Source: a virus. Taken from it: a stretch of DNA of 41,690 nt. The notes beneath the pieces were generated by a model. It saw nothing but the letters and a program-made list of their open reading frames with translations. It did not search any database and was not told the DNA's origin. The stretch lies in the IMG/VR virus record IMGVR_UViG_3300046385_000083, positions 1-41,690 of that record; one strand, given 5' to 3'. A program made the position numbers and the translations under genes. Within the stretch, counting starts at the first letter, position 1. Each line of letters opens with the position of its first letter. This document shows, in pieces, positions 1 through 8,739 of this stretch.

Positions 1-3000
1 AAAGCTGGAAAAGTTTATTTTGTTGAGTCTCGCTTTGATGCTGATACAGTTTTTCATGAATTTGCGCATCCAATACTAAAGTCAATAGCTCAACAAAATC
101 CTGCGTTATTTAAAAGTCTTTATGAAGAGCTTTTAAGTACACCAGAGGGTATGCAAATTGTAAATGACATTACTCAAAATGAATCAACATTAGTGCCTGA
201 TTCAGTTAATTTCATGGAAGAAGCTATGGTTAGATTCCTTGAAACTGAAAATACACACACAACACCACAGTCAAAGTCTTTCCTAAAGGAATTGTTGTTT
301 AACATAAAGCAATTTTTAAGAAAAGTGTTTGGTAAAAAGATTGATGTGTCTAAGTTAAATGTTAATACTAGGCTATCTGATTTATTAAAAATGATTAACC
401 AGGGTGAAGAGTTTGTTTTAGACACTGACTTTTTATCAATGGATGATTATGTGATGTTTAAAAAAGTTTATGAAGCTGAGGTTGATCAGTTGAAAACTGC
501 CACATTGCAAGAAACACAAAAAGTTATGAGTGAGTTTTATTCACTTGTAAAAAGACAACTTACAAATTTTCAAGCATCTGAAGGGATTTTTGCAAAAATA
601 CAAGAAGATCTAGCAGATGAAAATAACACAGGGCTTTTGCAAAAAATGCAAAAAGCATTAGAAGAGTTAGCGGTATACGGTTCAAGAAAAACAGTTACCG
701 GTTTACAATTTGCTGATATTACCTTAGACAGAGATATAGAAATCATTGACAACAAGCTTAGAAGTTTTGTGCAAGTTGTTCACATGGCTGATTTGGTATT
801 TAAAAAGTTTGAAAACAAGCTAAAGAATTTAGAACAAACTGGTGTAAAAACAGATGACCAATTTGATCAATTGTTTGCAATTATGCAATACATAGAAGAT
901 TGGAAATTGTATTTAGAAAAAGCACAGAATAATTACATTCCTTTTAATTCAGAAGTTTTAAATGAGCAAAATCAATATGTTGAATCTCCAATGGCTAAGT
1001 TGGTTTCCAATGCTCAAAGAAGTTTAAGAGCGGCTGATGCAATAGCTGAAAAATTAAAAGTTGATTCAGTTGTTGATTCTATTTACACTCACTTAAAAAA
1101 TATAATGGATCCTATTGTTCAATCTCATTTAGAACAAATGGATAAGTTTAAAAAAGCAAACATGCTTAACAGTTATGACAGGTGGCATAAAGAATTGTAT
1201 GGATTAACTGTTACTGAAAGAGCTGAATTAAACATCTTAGATTCCAAATTAGATGAAACACTTACACTTGCCGAAAGAGAGCGTAAATTAAAGCTTACAC
1301 TTGATTCTTATGATGCATACATTATCACAAAAGATTCAGTTAGAGCAATGGCTTCTAATAGATTAGGTGATGCAAGTAAATGGAATGGTATGATGGAAAG
1401 CTACTTAGCTAATCAAGATAAAGTAGTTGGTTCTTTTTATGAAATGCTTACCAGAACTTTTAATGGAATTGATGCAAATGTAAACTCTAAACGAGAGTCT
1501 CTTTTAAGTCAATTAAAATCTAAGCTACAAGCTGCTGATCAAATTTCTTATGTTCTTGGTGAAGGGGCTTTAGGAAAGGACATTGGTCAAATTTCAAATG
1601 TTGGTAAAACTAATAACGGTGTTGTTGCTGATTACCAAGAGTATCAATTCATGAGCAATTACATTAATTATGAATTTGCAATTGAAGAATTAACTAACAC
1701 TTTGTCCAGAGCAAATAAAGAGTTTAATCAAAACCCATCTGATGCAAATAAAGAAGCTGTTGATAATGCTAAAAAAGATTTAGAAAAATTCAACAATGAC
1801 TACATGCACCGTGACTATGTAGATAGTTACTATGAGTTAGATAAGTTTTTTGATTCACCTGCTGGAGAAGAAGCTAAGAAAAGAAGAACTGAGATCTTTG
1901 AAAAGATGCGTATTGTTACAGACAATATTGTCTATGATCCAACTAATTTTGTGCTATCTTCAGAAATGAAAACTCTATGGTCAGATTACCAAAGATTGTT
2001 TAGTGACTTTGATGTTAATGGAAAAAAGAAAACAGGCATTGATTTAGAAATAGCAACACTTTTAAAAGAATGGCGTGAAGCTAGTGTTGATTATTATGAG
2101 TGGAATGAAATTGATGGCTTGTTTGAAGATTCATTAAACAACATGGTTAATATTTTAATTTCACAAAACATTACACCAGGAACTCCTGCGTTTGAAGAAG
2201 AGATTAAAAAATGGCTTGAGCACAACACACAAGTTGAAGTTAAAGAAGATTATTTTGAAAAAAGAAAAGAACTGATTGATGAAAGAAGTGCTTTACTGGA
2301 ACCATTAATTTCACAAAATTTAAACATCAAGGATATTGGTCCTTTGTATGATGAAATTTATGAGTTGTTAAAAGTAACTAAAGATAGCAGTAATCAATTT
2401 GATGGAACAAGCATTAGTGATAAAGTAGCATCACGAATTGTGTCTTTGCATGAGCAAATAGAAGAAGCTAAACAATTATTTTTACAGTTAAATGGTAGAT
2501 CTAAAGAGGACAACCGAAAATTTAGCATCATAAAAGACTACTTAGAAACTTTTGATCAGTTCCCAACACAAGAAGATGAGGATTTTTACTATGATTACAT
2601 TGATGGAATTGATTTTGCAATGGCTGAATTAGGTATTTCTGATGCTGATATTCAACGTGTAAAAGAAATTGATGAGCAGCTTGGTATAATTTCTCAATCG
2701 TCTGCTACTAATTACTACATGGATCAATTCCAGAACCTTGTTAATGCAAATGCTGACACTAAGAAAAAGTTTGATGAATATTTTGAATCAAGATTTCTAT
2801 TAGATTTAGCTGTTGATTCAATTGAAGAGCATCACATAAATGAAATGCTTGAGGATTCTGAATTTATTATCAATGAATTACTTGAAGATGATGCAGTTTT
2901 AGCAGAATGGTTTTACAACAATCACTACAATGCATCAGTAAATAAGTTTAATAAAGCTGATGGAACTTTTATTGGCGAGATGGATGTTTTTAAAAAGACA

Positions 3001-5328
3001 GCTGCTTGGCAATTTAGTTCTCCTAGAAATTTATCTTTTTACAATACTAAAAGCACAACTTCTTTTAATCCAGTTTTGCAATCAGTTTTACCTAATGGTT
3101 ATTTAGAACTTAATGGCATACCAAGAATTCCTTCTAAAACTTATTTCACAAGAGATGTAAAAGAAGAATTCCAAACAGAGGTCATCCCTAGAGATTACAT
3201 TGACGGAGCCGGTAACTTAGTATTAGCTAATCAAGATAACAGAGGCAGATGGCTTCCTAGAGAAGATGCAGTTGACAAAAAGTTCATTAATGCAAACTAT
3301 AGACAACTGTTTAATACAGACAGAGAAAAATTTGATTTGTTGATGTACTTAAAGAATACTGCATTAGATTGGGAGGAGGGATTAGATAACTCACAAAAAA
3401 TGTATTTGACTTATGCTAAGTTTAGAAAAGGTACAGTTGAGCAATATGATAAAGGTTACTTCAAAAGAAAAGCAAACAGAGTTATTGAATCATTTGGATA
3501 TGCTGAAGATGATGCTGAGTTGGGAATGTTTACAGGTGCTGGGTTAAGAAATCCAGATAATACTACTTTCACTAGACCAATTGCAGGTAACTACAATTTG
3601 GATATAAATGATGTAAGTACCAATGTGGTAAGATCAATGTTAGATAGAATGTATTCTATAGAGCATTTTAAAGCTATGCGTAAAGTTAATTCCTACGCCA
3701 ACGTAGTAGAGAAAGCTTTAATACACATGTCAAAACATCCACAGTTGTTAGAAATTGAAAAAAATCTAAGAGATAGTGAGTTAGTTACAGGAACTAATGA
3801 GCCTGAACAATTGGAGAGAATTAAAGCAATCCGAAACATTATTGACAGACACTTCAAAGGAATAACTTTAAAAGTTAAAAATGATTTAAAAAGAAATACA
3901 GGAGAGTTGACTGCAGTAAAATTGATTAGTCAAAGTCAGAGATGGATTTCATTCAAATCATTTGCTTTAGATCCAGTTAAATCTTTAACTAACTACTTTG
4001 GTGGTAAATCTGCAATGTGGAAAAAAGCCATTGAAGGAAACGCGTATGGCTTAAAAGATCTTACATACACTCGCGGGAAATCTTTAAATGCAATGAAGCT
4101 TATCATCAAAAACATGTACTCAAAAGAACAAACACCTTTGGAGTTACAGCTTATTGATATTATGGGCGCTATTCCTGGTAGATTGCGTAGTGCAATTGGA
4201 GAAACTGCTACTAGAACTGTAGGGCAATCTGTTTTAAACGGTGCATTCTTTTATTTTGATAGAAGAATTTTAAGTGAATCTGTTCCTGTTCATCAATTTT
4301 ACGCAATCTTACACAAAAATTCATTCATGCTTGATGGAAAAATGACTCCATTGTATGATGCAATTGAAATGGTTGATGGTAAAATTCAAACTAAAGCGGG
4401 TGTTCCTAAAGAATTTTCTATTACCTATGACAACAACGGTGATGTAACTTTAGGAAGCAAACTATTGGAGATTAGAAATGTACATGAAGCATTCTTGAAT
4501 AAGAACATGGGTATTTCTACGCAATGGACAGATGCTGAAATGTATAGAAGCATTTGGGGAAAAACAATGGGCTTCTTGAAAAAGTTTTATTGGGGAATGT
4601 TCTATGATAGATTTCAAATGAGAGGCGCTAAAGGAAAACGCGGTGAAAAAAGATTAAACTTTGCTACTAAGCAATCAGAAATTGGTACATACATTGCTGC
4701 AATTAGTTTACTAAAAGAAATCTATGACAGCAATGGAAACATAACCAAATTTGGTACTTATAGTAACCAATCTAAAAAAGGCGCATTGCAATTAATAGCA
4801 GGTTTAAGTTTTTCATACTTATTCAAACTAATTGGAAGTGCGTTGTGGTTTCAGGATGATGAAGATGATCCAACTGATTTTAATTATGATCCAGATGCAA
4901 AAAACATTTACAAAAGATTGGCAGATGCAACACCGCCACCGCCAATGCTTCCTTTTTTAAATGACAAGCACAACCCTTATCGTTATGGACCAAGATGGAA
5001 TACAGAAAATTGGTTAAAGATGACAGCTTTGCGTTTAATTTACAGAGCAAATAAAGAGGAGACTACATTCTTTTCACCACAATCTTTCTTACAATCTATT
5101 GGAGGTAATCATCCACTTAGTGAAGGGGGTGTAGTTGGAGAAGTAGTAAGCTTAGCTGAATTGATTTACAATGATGACGTGTATGAAAAAGAAGCTGGTG
5201 TATTTGTTTGGCAAGAAAAACAAGATGGTAAATTTTGGAATACTGTGTTTAAAGGTGTAGGTATTACAGGAGACATTGTTAATCCAAGCGCACCATTTAA
5301 AAGAGAAAATTCAGGCTACCTTAAATAA
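1..5328 (+). CDS. Giant virion-type protein, 3' part, with zincin motif and C-terminal membrane segment (5' end outside window)
   Basis: The reading frame is open from base 1, so the gene starts to the left of the window and the ATG at 151 is internal. The visible 1775 residues begin with a metallopeptidase-type segment: HEFAH (HExxH) at codons 19-23 and an acidic EE pair near codon 73 that could give the third zinc ligand. The following ~1500 residues are long, charged and helix- or coiled-coil-rich, with Asn- and Lys-rich composition. Near codons 1594-1617 a hydrophobic stretch (AGLSFSYLFKLIGSALWF) is a likely membrane segment, followed by an acidic patch and a proline run. Such zincin-bearing giant proteins occur among virion or injected proteins of crAss-like and other large phages; this assignment is by architecture. 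It is the only long plus-strand gene and converges on the replication block. Confidence 0.85.
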   Translation, partial: KAGKVYFVESRFDADTVFHEFAHPILKSIAQQNPALFKSLYEELLSTPEGMQIVNDITQNESTLVPDSVNFMEEAMVRFLETENTHTTPQSKSFLKELLFNIKQFLRKVFGKKIDVSKLNVNTRLSDLLKMINQGEEFVLDTDFLSMDDYVMFKKVYEAEVDQLKTATLQETQKVMSEFYSLVKRQLTNFQASEGIFAKIQEDLADENNTGLLQKMQKALEELAVYGSRKTVTGLQFADITLDRDIEIIDNKLRSFVQVVHMADLVFKKFENKLKNLEQTGVKTDDQFDQLFAIMQYIEDWKLYLEKAQNNYIPFNSEVLNEQNQYVESPMAKLVSNAQRSLRAADAIAEKLKVDSVVDSIYTHLKNIMDPIVQSHLEQMDKFKKANMLNSYDRWHKELYGLTVTERAELNILDSKLDETLTLAERERKLKLTLDSYDAYIITKDSVRAMASNRLGDASKWNGMMESYLANQDKVVGSFYEMLTRTFNGIDANVNSKRESLLSQLKSKLQAADQISYVLGEGALGKDIGQISNVGKTNNGVVADYQEYQFMSNYINYEFAIEELTNTLSRANKEFNQNPSDANKEAVDNAKKDLEKFNNDYMHRDYVDSYYELDKFFDSPAGEEAKKRRTEIFEKMRIVTDNIVYDPTNFVLSSEMKTLWSDYQRLFSDFDVNGKKKTGIDLEIATLLKEWREASVDYYEWNEIDGLFEDSLNNMVNILISQNITPGTPAFEEEIKKWLEHNTQVEVKEDYFEKRKELIDERSALLEPLISQNLNIKDIGPLYDEIYELLKVTKDSSNQFDGTSISDKVASRIVSLHEQIEEAKQLFLQLNGRSKEDNRKFSIIKDYLETFDQFPTQEDEDFYYDYIDGIDFAMAELGISDADIQRVKEIDEQLGIISQSSATNYYMDQFQNLVNANADTKKKFDEYFESRFLLDLAVDSIEEHHINEMLEDSEFIINELLEDDAVLAEWFYNNHYNASVNKFNKADGTFIGEMDVFKKTAAWQFSSPRNLSFYNTKSTTSFNPVLQSVLPNGYLELNGIPRIPSKTYFTRDVKEEFQTEVIPRDYIDGAGNLVLANQDNRGRWLPREDAVDKKFINANYRQLFNTDREKFDLLMYLKNTALDWEEGLDNSQKMYLTYAKFRKGTVEQYDKGYFKRKANRVIESFGYAEDDAELGMFTGAGLRNPDNTTFTRPIAGNYNLDINDVSTNVVRSMLDRMYSIEHFKAMRKVNSYANVVEKALIHMSKHPQLLEIEKNLRDSELVTGTNEPEQLERIKAIRNIIDRHFKGITLKVKNDLKRNTGELTAVKLISQSQRWISFKSFALDPVKSLTNYFGGKSAMWKKAIEGNAYGLKDLTYTRGKSLNAMKLIIKNMYSKEQTPLELQLIDIMGAIPGRLRSAIGETATRTVGQSVLNGAFFYFDRRILSESVPVHQFYAILHKNSFMLDGKMTPLYDAIEMVDGKIQTKAGVPKEFSITYDNNGDVTLGSKLLEIRNVHEAFLNKNMGISTQWTDAEMYRSIWGKTMGFLKKFYWGMFYDRFQMRGAKGKRGEKRLNFATKQSEIGTYIAAISLLKEIYDSNGNITKFGTYSNQSKKGALQLIAGLSFSYLFKLIGSALWFQDDEDDPTDFNYDPDAKNIYKRLADATPPPPMLPFLNDKHNPYRYGPRWNTENWLKMTALRLIYRANKEETTFFSPQSFLQSIGGNHPLSEGGVVGEVVSLAELIYNDDVYEKEAGVFVWQEKQDGKFWNTVFKGVGITGDIVNPSAPFKRENSGYLK

Positions 5329-5338
5329 GTAGCCTGAA
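5310..5338. terminator. Bidirectional terminator between convergent transcription units
   Basis: A perfect 10-bp stem (TTCAGGCTAC at 5310-5319 with GTAGCCTGAA at 5329-5338) encloses a 9-nt loop containing the TAA stop of the giant gene. Read on the minus strand it is followed by TTTTCTCTTTT, and on the plus strand by an AT-rich run, so it can stop both converging transcripts. Confidence 0.85.
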
Positions 5339-5344
5339 CTTAAT

Positions 5345-5887
5345 TTATACTGCATACTGGTACACTAATTGACTTCTTATTTCTTTTGTTACAACTAGTG
5401 TTTCATTTTGTTTTTCTGGAGGCATTACAAGTGCATGTCCTTCCAATAATTCTGGATCACATTCTAAATACTCTGCATATTCATTATAGTATATGCTTGG
5501 ATTTAGCGCATGCATTACACACAAGTAATCAGTTTTAATCATCAAAAAGTTTTTTGAACTAGTTGATAGATCTTGATAGTTGCCGTTTACAATTTTGTTG
5601 TAATCATCAGCCATGCTTTCAAAGTTGAAAATTACTATGTCAAATTCATGATCAACAATAGTTAATTCATAAAATGGACTCAACAAAATACTTTTTTTGT
5701 TTTCTTTGTACTCTTCAGACTCATTATGAAAAAGACAAATTAAGTTTGTCCCATTCTCAATCTGAAAATTTTCTAAAAACAAATAAGTTCCAACAGGCTT
5801 TAAAGCTTTAGGCAGATTTAAAAATGGATACAAAAAAATTAAACTTTTTTGTTCATACTCAAGTGCTCCTTTAATTGTTTTTACCAT
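5345..5887 (-). CDS. Hypothetical protein, 180 aa
   Basis: I do not recognise this protein. It has no signal peptide or clear membrane helix; hydrophobic and aromatic clusters suggest a compact soluble fold with a mid-protein acidic section (DHEFDIVIFNFESMADDYN). It is the last gene of the minus-strand block, ending 7 bp from the convergent terminator. Its ATG overlaps the end of the MazG-like gene, so the two are probably translationally coupled. Confidence 0.8.
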   Translation of the reverse strand: MVKTIKGALEYEQKSLIFLYPFLNLPKALKPVGTYLFLENFQIENGTNLICLFHNESEEYKENKKSILLSPFYELTIVDHEFDIVIFNFESMADDYNKIVNGNYQDLSTSSKNFLMIKTDYLCVMHALNPSIYYNEYAEYLECDPELLEGHALVMPPEKQNETLVVTKEIRSQLVYQYAV

Positions 5888-6267
5888 GACTTTAATACAC
5901 TTTTAAGTTCAACTTTTTTAAAGCCTTCAGGTTTCAAAATTTTACCATCTGCTCTCAAGATTGGTTCACCATCTGGGCCTAATTTTGCCATGTTGTTTGC
6001 ATGCACTAAATCAAATGCAGTTTCAATATGATTCTGTAAACCATGTTTACATATCGTGCCAAATATAATGTACAATTGATCAGCTAGTGCATCTAACACT
6101 TCAATCATGTCATAATTAGCAGCTGCTTCTAAATATTCATCCAATTCTTCAACACCTAATGCATGACGTAACACAGTTTCTTTGTTACTTAATAATCTTG
6201 GGTCAGTGCCTTGTTCTTGTTTGAAAGTTCTGTGGAAGTCTTCCACCATTGTAATCTGTTTAATCAT
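5881..6267 (-). CDS. MazG-like / HisE-like NTP pyrophosphohydrolase
   Basis: All-alpha NTP pyrophosphohydrolase (MazG/HisE-type superfamily), 128 aa. Metal-binding motifs are visible: EExxE at E40, E41, E44 (GVEELDEYLEA) and a second acidic helix at residues 56-63 (EVLDALAD). The C-terminal part (AFDLVHANNMAKLGPDGEPI...GKILKPEGFKKVEL) is typical of the phage group often labelled phosphoribosyl-ATP pyrophosphohydrolase-like. These enzymes hydrolyse NTPs to NMP and PPi, with Mg ions held by the acidic residues; in phages they may clean or tune nucleotide pools, but the substrate is unknown. I chose the ATG at 6267 because the longer frame to 6390 would overlap the upstream gene by 104 bp and adds residues with no family match. 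Confidence 0.85.
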   Translation of the reverse strand: MIKQITMVEDFHRTFKQEQGTDPRLLSNKETVLRHALGVEELDEYLEAAANYDMIEVLDALADQLYIIFGTICKHGLQNHIETAFDLVHANNMAKLGPDGEPILRADGKILKPEGFKKVELKSVLKSW

Positions 6268-6286
6268 TGTATGTTTGTTTATGTGT

Positions 6287-6499
6287 TTATATTCTAAAGC
6301 AACTAGGTGCTTTTGGATTTCCATGCTCATCAGTTGTGTAAAGTTGTGGCCATGTACCTTCTTGTACATATTCAACTCCTGGAAAAGCATAGATAAAAAT
6401 TTGCTTTATGGTTACTTTGTTTCTACCTGATTGCTTTGTGTAAGCAGTTATTGTAGTTTTAACAAAGTATTCAGAAGGATCCAATTTAACATTGGGCAT
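6287..6499 (-). CDS. Hypothetical protein, 70 aa
   Basis: Unrecognised small soluble protein with a beta-rich look (YFVKTTITAYTKQ...VTIKQIFIYAF). The frame extends to a TTG at 6565, but the ATG at 6499 is preferred: it is preceded 20 bp upstream by the promoter-like motif at 6519-6543, and the longer form would overlap the upstream gene by 28 bp. Confidence 0.65.
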   Translation of the reverse strand: MPNVKLDPSEYFVKTTITAYTKQSGRNKVTIKQIFIYAFPGVEYVQEGTWPQLYTTDEHGNPKAPSCFRI

Positions 6500-6518
6500 G
6501 CGAATTGGATCCTCTTGG

Positions 6519-6543
6519 CTAAGATACTGATTTAATGTCAAAG
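6519..6543 (-). promoter_or_regulatory. Candidate phage promoter motif, copy 1
   Basis: Minus-strand CTTTG-N10-AG-TATCTTAG: TTTG is exactly 12 bp from TATCTTAG. The same arrangement is found at 18381-18405 and 28844-28868, each time shortly before a gene start. It lies inside the 3' end of the preceding gene. Role is inferred from recurrence and position. Confidence 0.5.
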
Positions 6544-6786
6544 TTTTGCTTTTTCTTTGACCCAATTTACAATTTTATCTGCATAATAAGATGTAGATTT
6601 TTCACACAAATAAAGTTCCAAGTCCCAAGTGGATCCTTTTAAATTGTTCATGTGAAAATCTTTACCACATACTTCTTTTTTTGTAATGTAATCTAAGCAC
6701 TGTACAGATACAAGTGTTGTTGATGTAGTTACTTTAATGATTCCACCTACTGCGGACTCTCCAATTTTAAATTGCTTAGTTGCCAT
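6538..6786 (-). CDS. Hypothetical protein, 82 aa
   Basis: Small unknown protein. The N-terminal half is beta-like (IGESAVGGIIKVTTSTTLVSVQCLDY), the C-terminal half is charged and helical, ending WVKEKAKL. It is followed by the promoter-like motif in its last codons, which suggests a second transcription start for the genes downstream. Confidence 0.7.
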   Translation of the reverse strand: MATKQFKIGESAVGGIIKVTTSTTLVSVQCLDYITKKEVCGKDFHMNNLKGSTWDLELYLCEKSTSYYADKIVNWVKEKAKL

Positions 6787-6797
6787 GTTATTTTGAT

Positions 6798-6989
6798 TTA
6801 TGATTTTAATAAATTTTCAGCTTTTACTAGCCGCATGAATTTTTCAAATTGAGCATTTGTCATTTGAGATGTGTCTATATGATGATAAGCAAATGAATAT
6901 TTTTCATTAGTTATACAGCCTTTTTTCTGCACAAATCCATTTGCTTCTAGCAATTCTAACCTGTGTGTATAGGTGCTTACAGCTTTCAT
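6798..6989 (-). CDS. Hypothetical protein, 63 aa
   Basis: Unrecognised. Helical, with a conserved-looking core THRLELLEANGFVQKKG that could be a winged-helix fragment; the evidence is weak. Its ATG overlaps the stop of the upstream gene by 4 bp (ATGA), supporting its reality as part of a coupled chain of small genes. Confidence 0.65.
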   Translation of the reverse strand: MKAVSTYTHRLELLEANGFVQKKGCITNEKYSFAYHHIDTSQMTNAQFEKFMRLVKAENLLKS

Positions 6990-7249
6990 TGTTTAGAATA
7001 ATTAGTGTAACATCTTTTTAAATATTTGCTGACCCAAATGTATGATTCATCAGCAAGAGTTTCTTCTAAAGCCCCATAGGCGAAGTAATTATCTGATACT
7101 AATTCATCATTAGATCTTCTGTACATGAGCGTGTTTCCATTTTCATCTCCTTCTTGATAGTTACTGTAGAAGTAGAAGTCTTCTGTAATCAAGGATAACC
7201 TGTAAAGACTACCCTTGATTGTTTTAGTTTTTTGAAGTTTAATCTTCAC
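6986..7249 (-). CDS. Hypothetical protein, 87 aa (GTG start)
   Basis: Unrecognised, rich in Tyr, Asp and Glu. The start is a GTG at 7249 that lies inside the last codons of the upstream gene (GAAGGTGAAGATTAA); the next in-frame ATG would remove nearly half of the protein, so GTG is the better choice. No domain could be assigned. Confidence 0.6.
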   Translation of the reverse strand: MKIKLQKTKTIKGSLYRLSLITEDFYFYSNYQEGDENGNTLMYRRSNDELVSDNYFAYGALEETLADESYIWVSKYLKRCYTNYSKQ

Positions 7250-7469
7250 CTTCTAATGATTTAAAGCCATTATCTACAGCAGCCTCACCAATCCCGTAAT
7301 GGATTTGTTCCATTATCCAATCATTAGTTAATGCTGTATTTAAAATATCTTGTGCATCTTCATCATTAGTCACATCAAATCTTAATTTGACATCATCTAC
7401 ATGCCATAAATTGTCTATAAAATAACCAGCAGCTCGTAAAGTTTCTTTGGCTTTTTCTATTTCACTCAT
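7239..7469 (-). CDS. Hypothetical protein, 76 aa
   Basis: Small acidic protein with motifs such as TLRAAGYFIDNLWHVDDV and YGIGEAAVDNGFKSLEGED. The first segment resembles short phage proteins that fold as helix-hairpins, but no family is recognised. ATG overlaps the stop of the upstream gene by 4 bp. Confidence 0.7.
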   Translation of the reverse strand: MSEIEKAKETLRAAGYFIDNLWHVDDVKLRFDVTNDEDAQDILNTALTNDWIMEQIHYGIGEAAVDNGFKSLEGED

Positions 7470-7708
7470 GACTGGATTGCTTTAATTGCTTCTTTGATGT
7501 CATTAAACACCATGTAATTAGCAGTTGACAAGTTCGGTCCAGTTTGTCCAATCATTCTGAATTCTGGTTCCACTATGCCTTTTCTGTTTACAAAACATAC
7601 TACGCGTGCTTGATTAACAATGCCACCTTCTTTTTTCTTATTTGCATAACTGTTATGCACAACAAATACTTTGCTACCAATTGTAATAGCATCAATGTTA
7701 TATGTCAT
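7466..7708 (-). CDS. Hypothetical protein, 80 aa
   Basis: Unrecognised. The sequence begins with a beta-barrel-like segment (AITIGSKVFVVHNSYANKKKEGGIVNQARVVCFV) of the type seen in small SH3- or OB-like folds, then a helix (DIKEAIKAIQS). The fold is a guess. It follows the zinc-ribbon gene with a 6-bp gap. Confidence 0.7.
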   Translation of the reverse strand: MTYNIDAITIGSKVFVVHNSYANKKKEGGIVNQARVVCFVNRKGIVEPEFRMIGQTGPNLSTANYMVFNDIKEAIKAIQS

Positions 7709-7714
7709 TTTTTT

Positions 7715-8029
7715 TTACTTTAAGGTTAAACAATTAGAACAAAAGTTATCCATGGTGTTGTCATATTCATGACCGCATTTATAACAATGTTCTTTTTCTC
7801 TATCAGAAATTAATTCAACATCCGCTGGATCAAATTCTCCATCATGTTCAATTTCACAAATAAATCCTGGTATATACCCACAACGGTCTAAAAGATCTTG
7901 TACTGTTTCTTTTACAAAACCAGTTGTGCGCAATTCAGAAATCATATTTCTTCCAAATGTGTCTATGTCTTCTTGATCAGAAAAATACCAATCTAAAAAT
8001 GCTGATTCTTTAAGTTTTACTTTACTCAT
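7715..8029 (-). CDS. Small zinc-ribbon protein, 104 aa
   Basis: A C-terminal zinc-ribbon is visible: C82-x2-C85 and C97-x2-C100 (HCYKCGHEYDNTMDNFCSNC). The N-terminal 75 residues are acidic and helical. Such ribbons bind nucleic acid or protein; no specific function can be read. ATG overlaps the stop of the upstream coiled-coil gene. Confidence 0.75.
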   Translation of the reverse strand: MSKVKLKESAFLDWYFSDQEDIDTFGRNMISELRTTGFVKETVQDLLDRCGYIPGFICEIEHDGEFDPADVELISDREKEHCYKCGHEYDNTMDNFCSNCLTLK

Positions 8030-8232
8030 TCTGCTAGTTTATTTATTTTGTACAACACATGTTTTAAATCTTCAGCTGACCTTTTAAGCGCAGCTCTTTC
8101 TTTGATTCTATATGGGTAGCCGTCAAGCATTGTTCTGGCTACCCGTGATTTGTATTCTTCAAACTTTTGTTGAAATCTTTTTAGTTCTACCTCAAGCTCT
8201 TTAATTAGCTCAATGTCTTTCTTAGGAACCAT
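8026..8232 (-). CDS. Hypothetical coiled-coil protein, 68 aa
   Basis: Almost entirely charged heptad-like helix (ELIKELEVELKRFQQKFEEYKSRV and a second helix after a Gly-Tyr-Pro turn), so a small helical hairpin or coiled coil. Its ATG is embedded in the last codons of the 57-residue gene upstream (AATGGTTCCTAA), an overlap that supports both genes. Confidence 0.7.
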   Translation of the reverse strand: MVPKKDIELIKELEVELKRFQQKFEEYKSRVARTMLDGYPYRIKERAALKRSAEDLKHVLYKINKLAE

Positions 8233-8395
8233 TAGTTCTGTTAATTAGATCCTGCGCACATAGTTTTGCAAGGTATGGTGAACAATTAAATTTGTTTTGG
8301 ATATAATCTTCTAGAGCTCTAGGAATGAACTCTGAATAATCTTTATTGCTTTTCTGCATTGCAGTAACAATAGTTCTTCTTTTGTGAGAAATCAT
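8222..8395 (-). CDS. Small hypothetical protein, 57 aa
   Basis: A short frame fills the gap between its neighbours: ATG at 8395, TAA at 8222-8224. The product starts MISHKRRTIVTAMQKS and continues with an amphipathic helix (YSEFIPRALEDYIQNKF) and a Cys-containing end. It ends 11 bp inside the next gene and begins 5 bp after the preceding gene, the spacing normal for this block. Function unknown. Confidence 0.65.
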   Translation of the reverse strand: MISHKRRTIVTAMQKSNKDYSEFIPRALEDYIQNKFNCSPYLAKLCAQDLINRTNGS

Positions 8396-8399
8396 AAGT

Positions 8400-8729
8400 T
8401 TAAACTATAATATGTGGAGCTTTTTCTTTTAACTCATCTACATATTTCATTAGTTCTTCTTCTGTTTCAAAATAAACTTCTTTATTACTTTGATCAGCCA
8501 TGTAAATAATACAATGCGGCTTGTAATAAATTTCATCATTCTCTATATAACTTGAAACCCATTTAGCATCTTCAATGGGAATTGGTTCTTCCCATAGTCT
8601 TTTAACAAACTTTTTTTCAATTTTTGGTCCAAAGAAAGGACCTACTTTTTCAGTAATTACATCCCAATACAAGTTTAGAGATTTTTTTCTTACAAGAATC
8701 CTAACGATTCCATGATTAAATATGATCAT
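8400..8729 (-). CDS. Hypothetical protein, 109 aa
   Basis: Unrecognised soluble protein; starts MIIFNHGIVRILVRKKSLN and ends with a Glu/Lys-rich helix (EEELMKYVDELKEKAP). A longer frame reaches 8804 but would overlap the radical-SAM C-half gene by 65 bp; the ATG at 8729 leaves a 10-bp gap and is preferred. Confidence 0.65.
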   Translation of the reverse strand: MIIFNHGIVRILVRKKSLNLYWDVITEKVGPFFGPKIEKKFVKRLWEEPIPIEDAKWVSSYIENDEIYYKPHCIIYMADQSNKEVYFETEEELMKYVDELKEKAPHIIV

Positions 8730-8739
8730 AATGTTTGAT

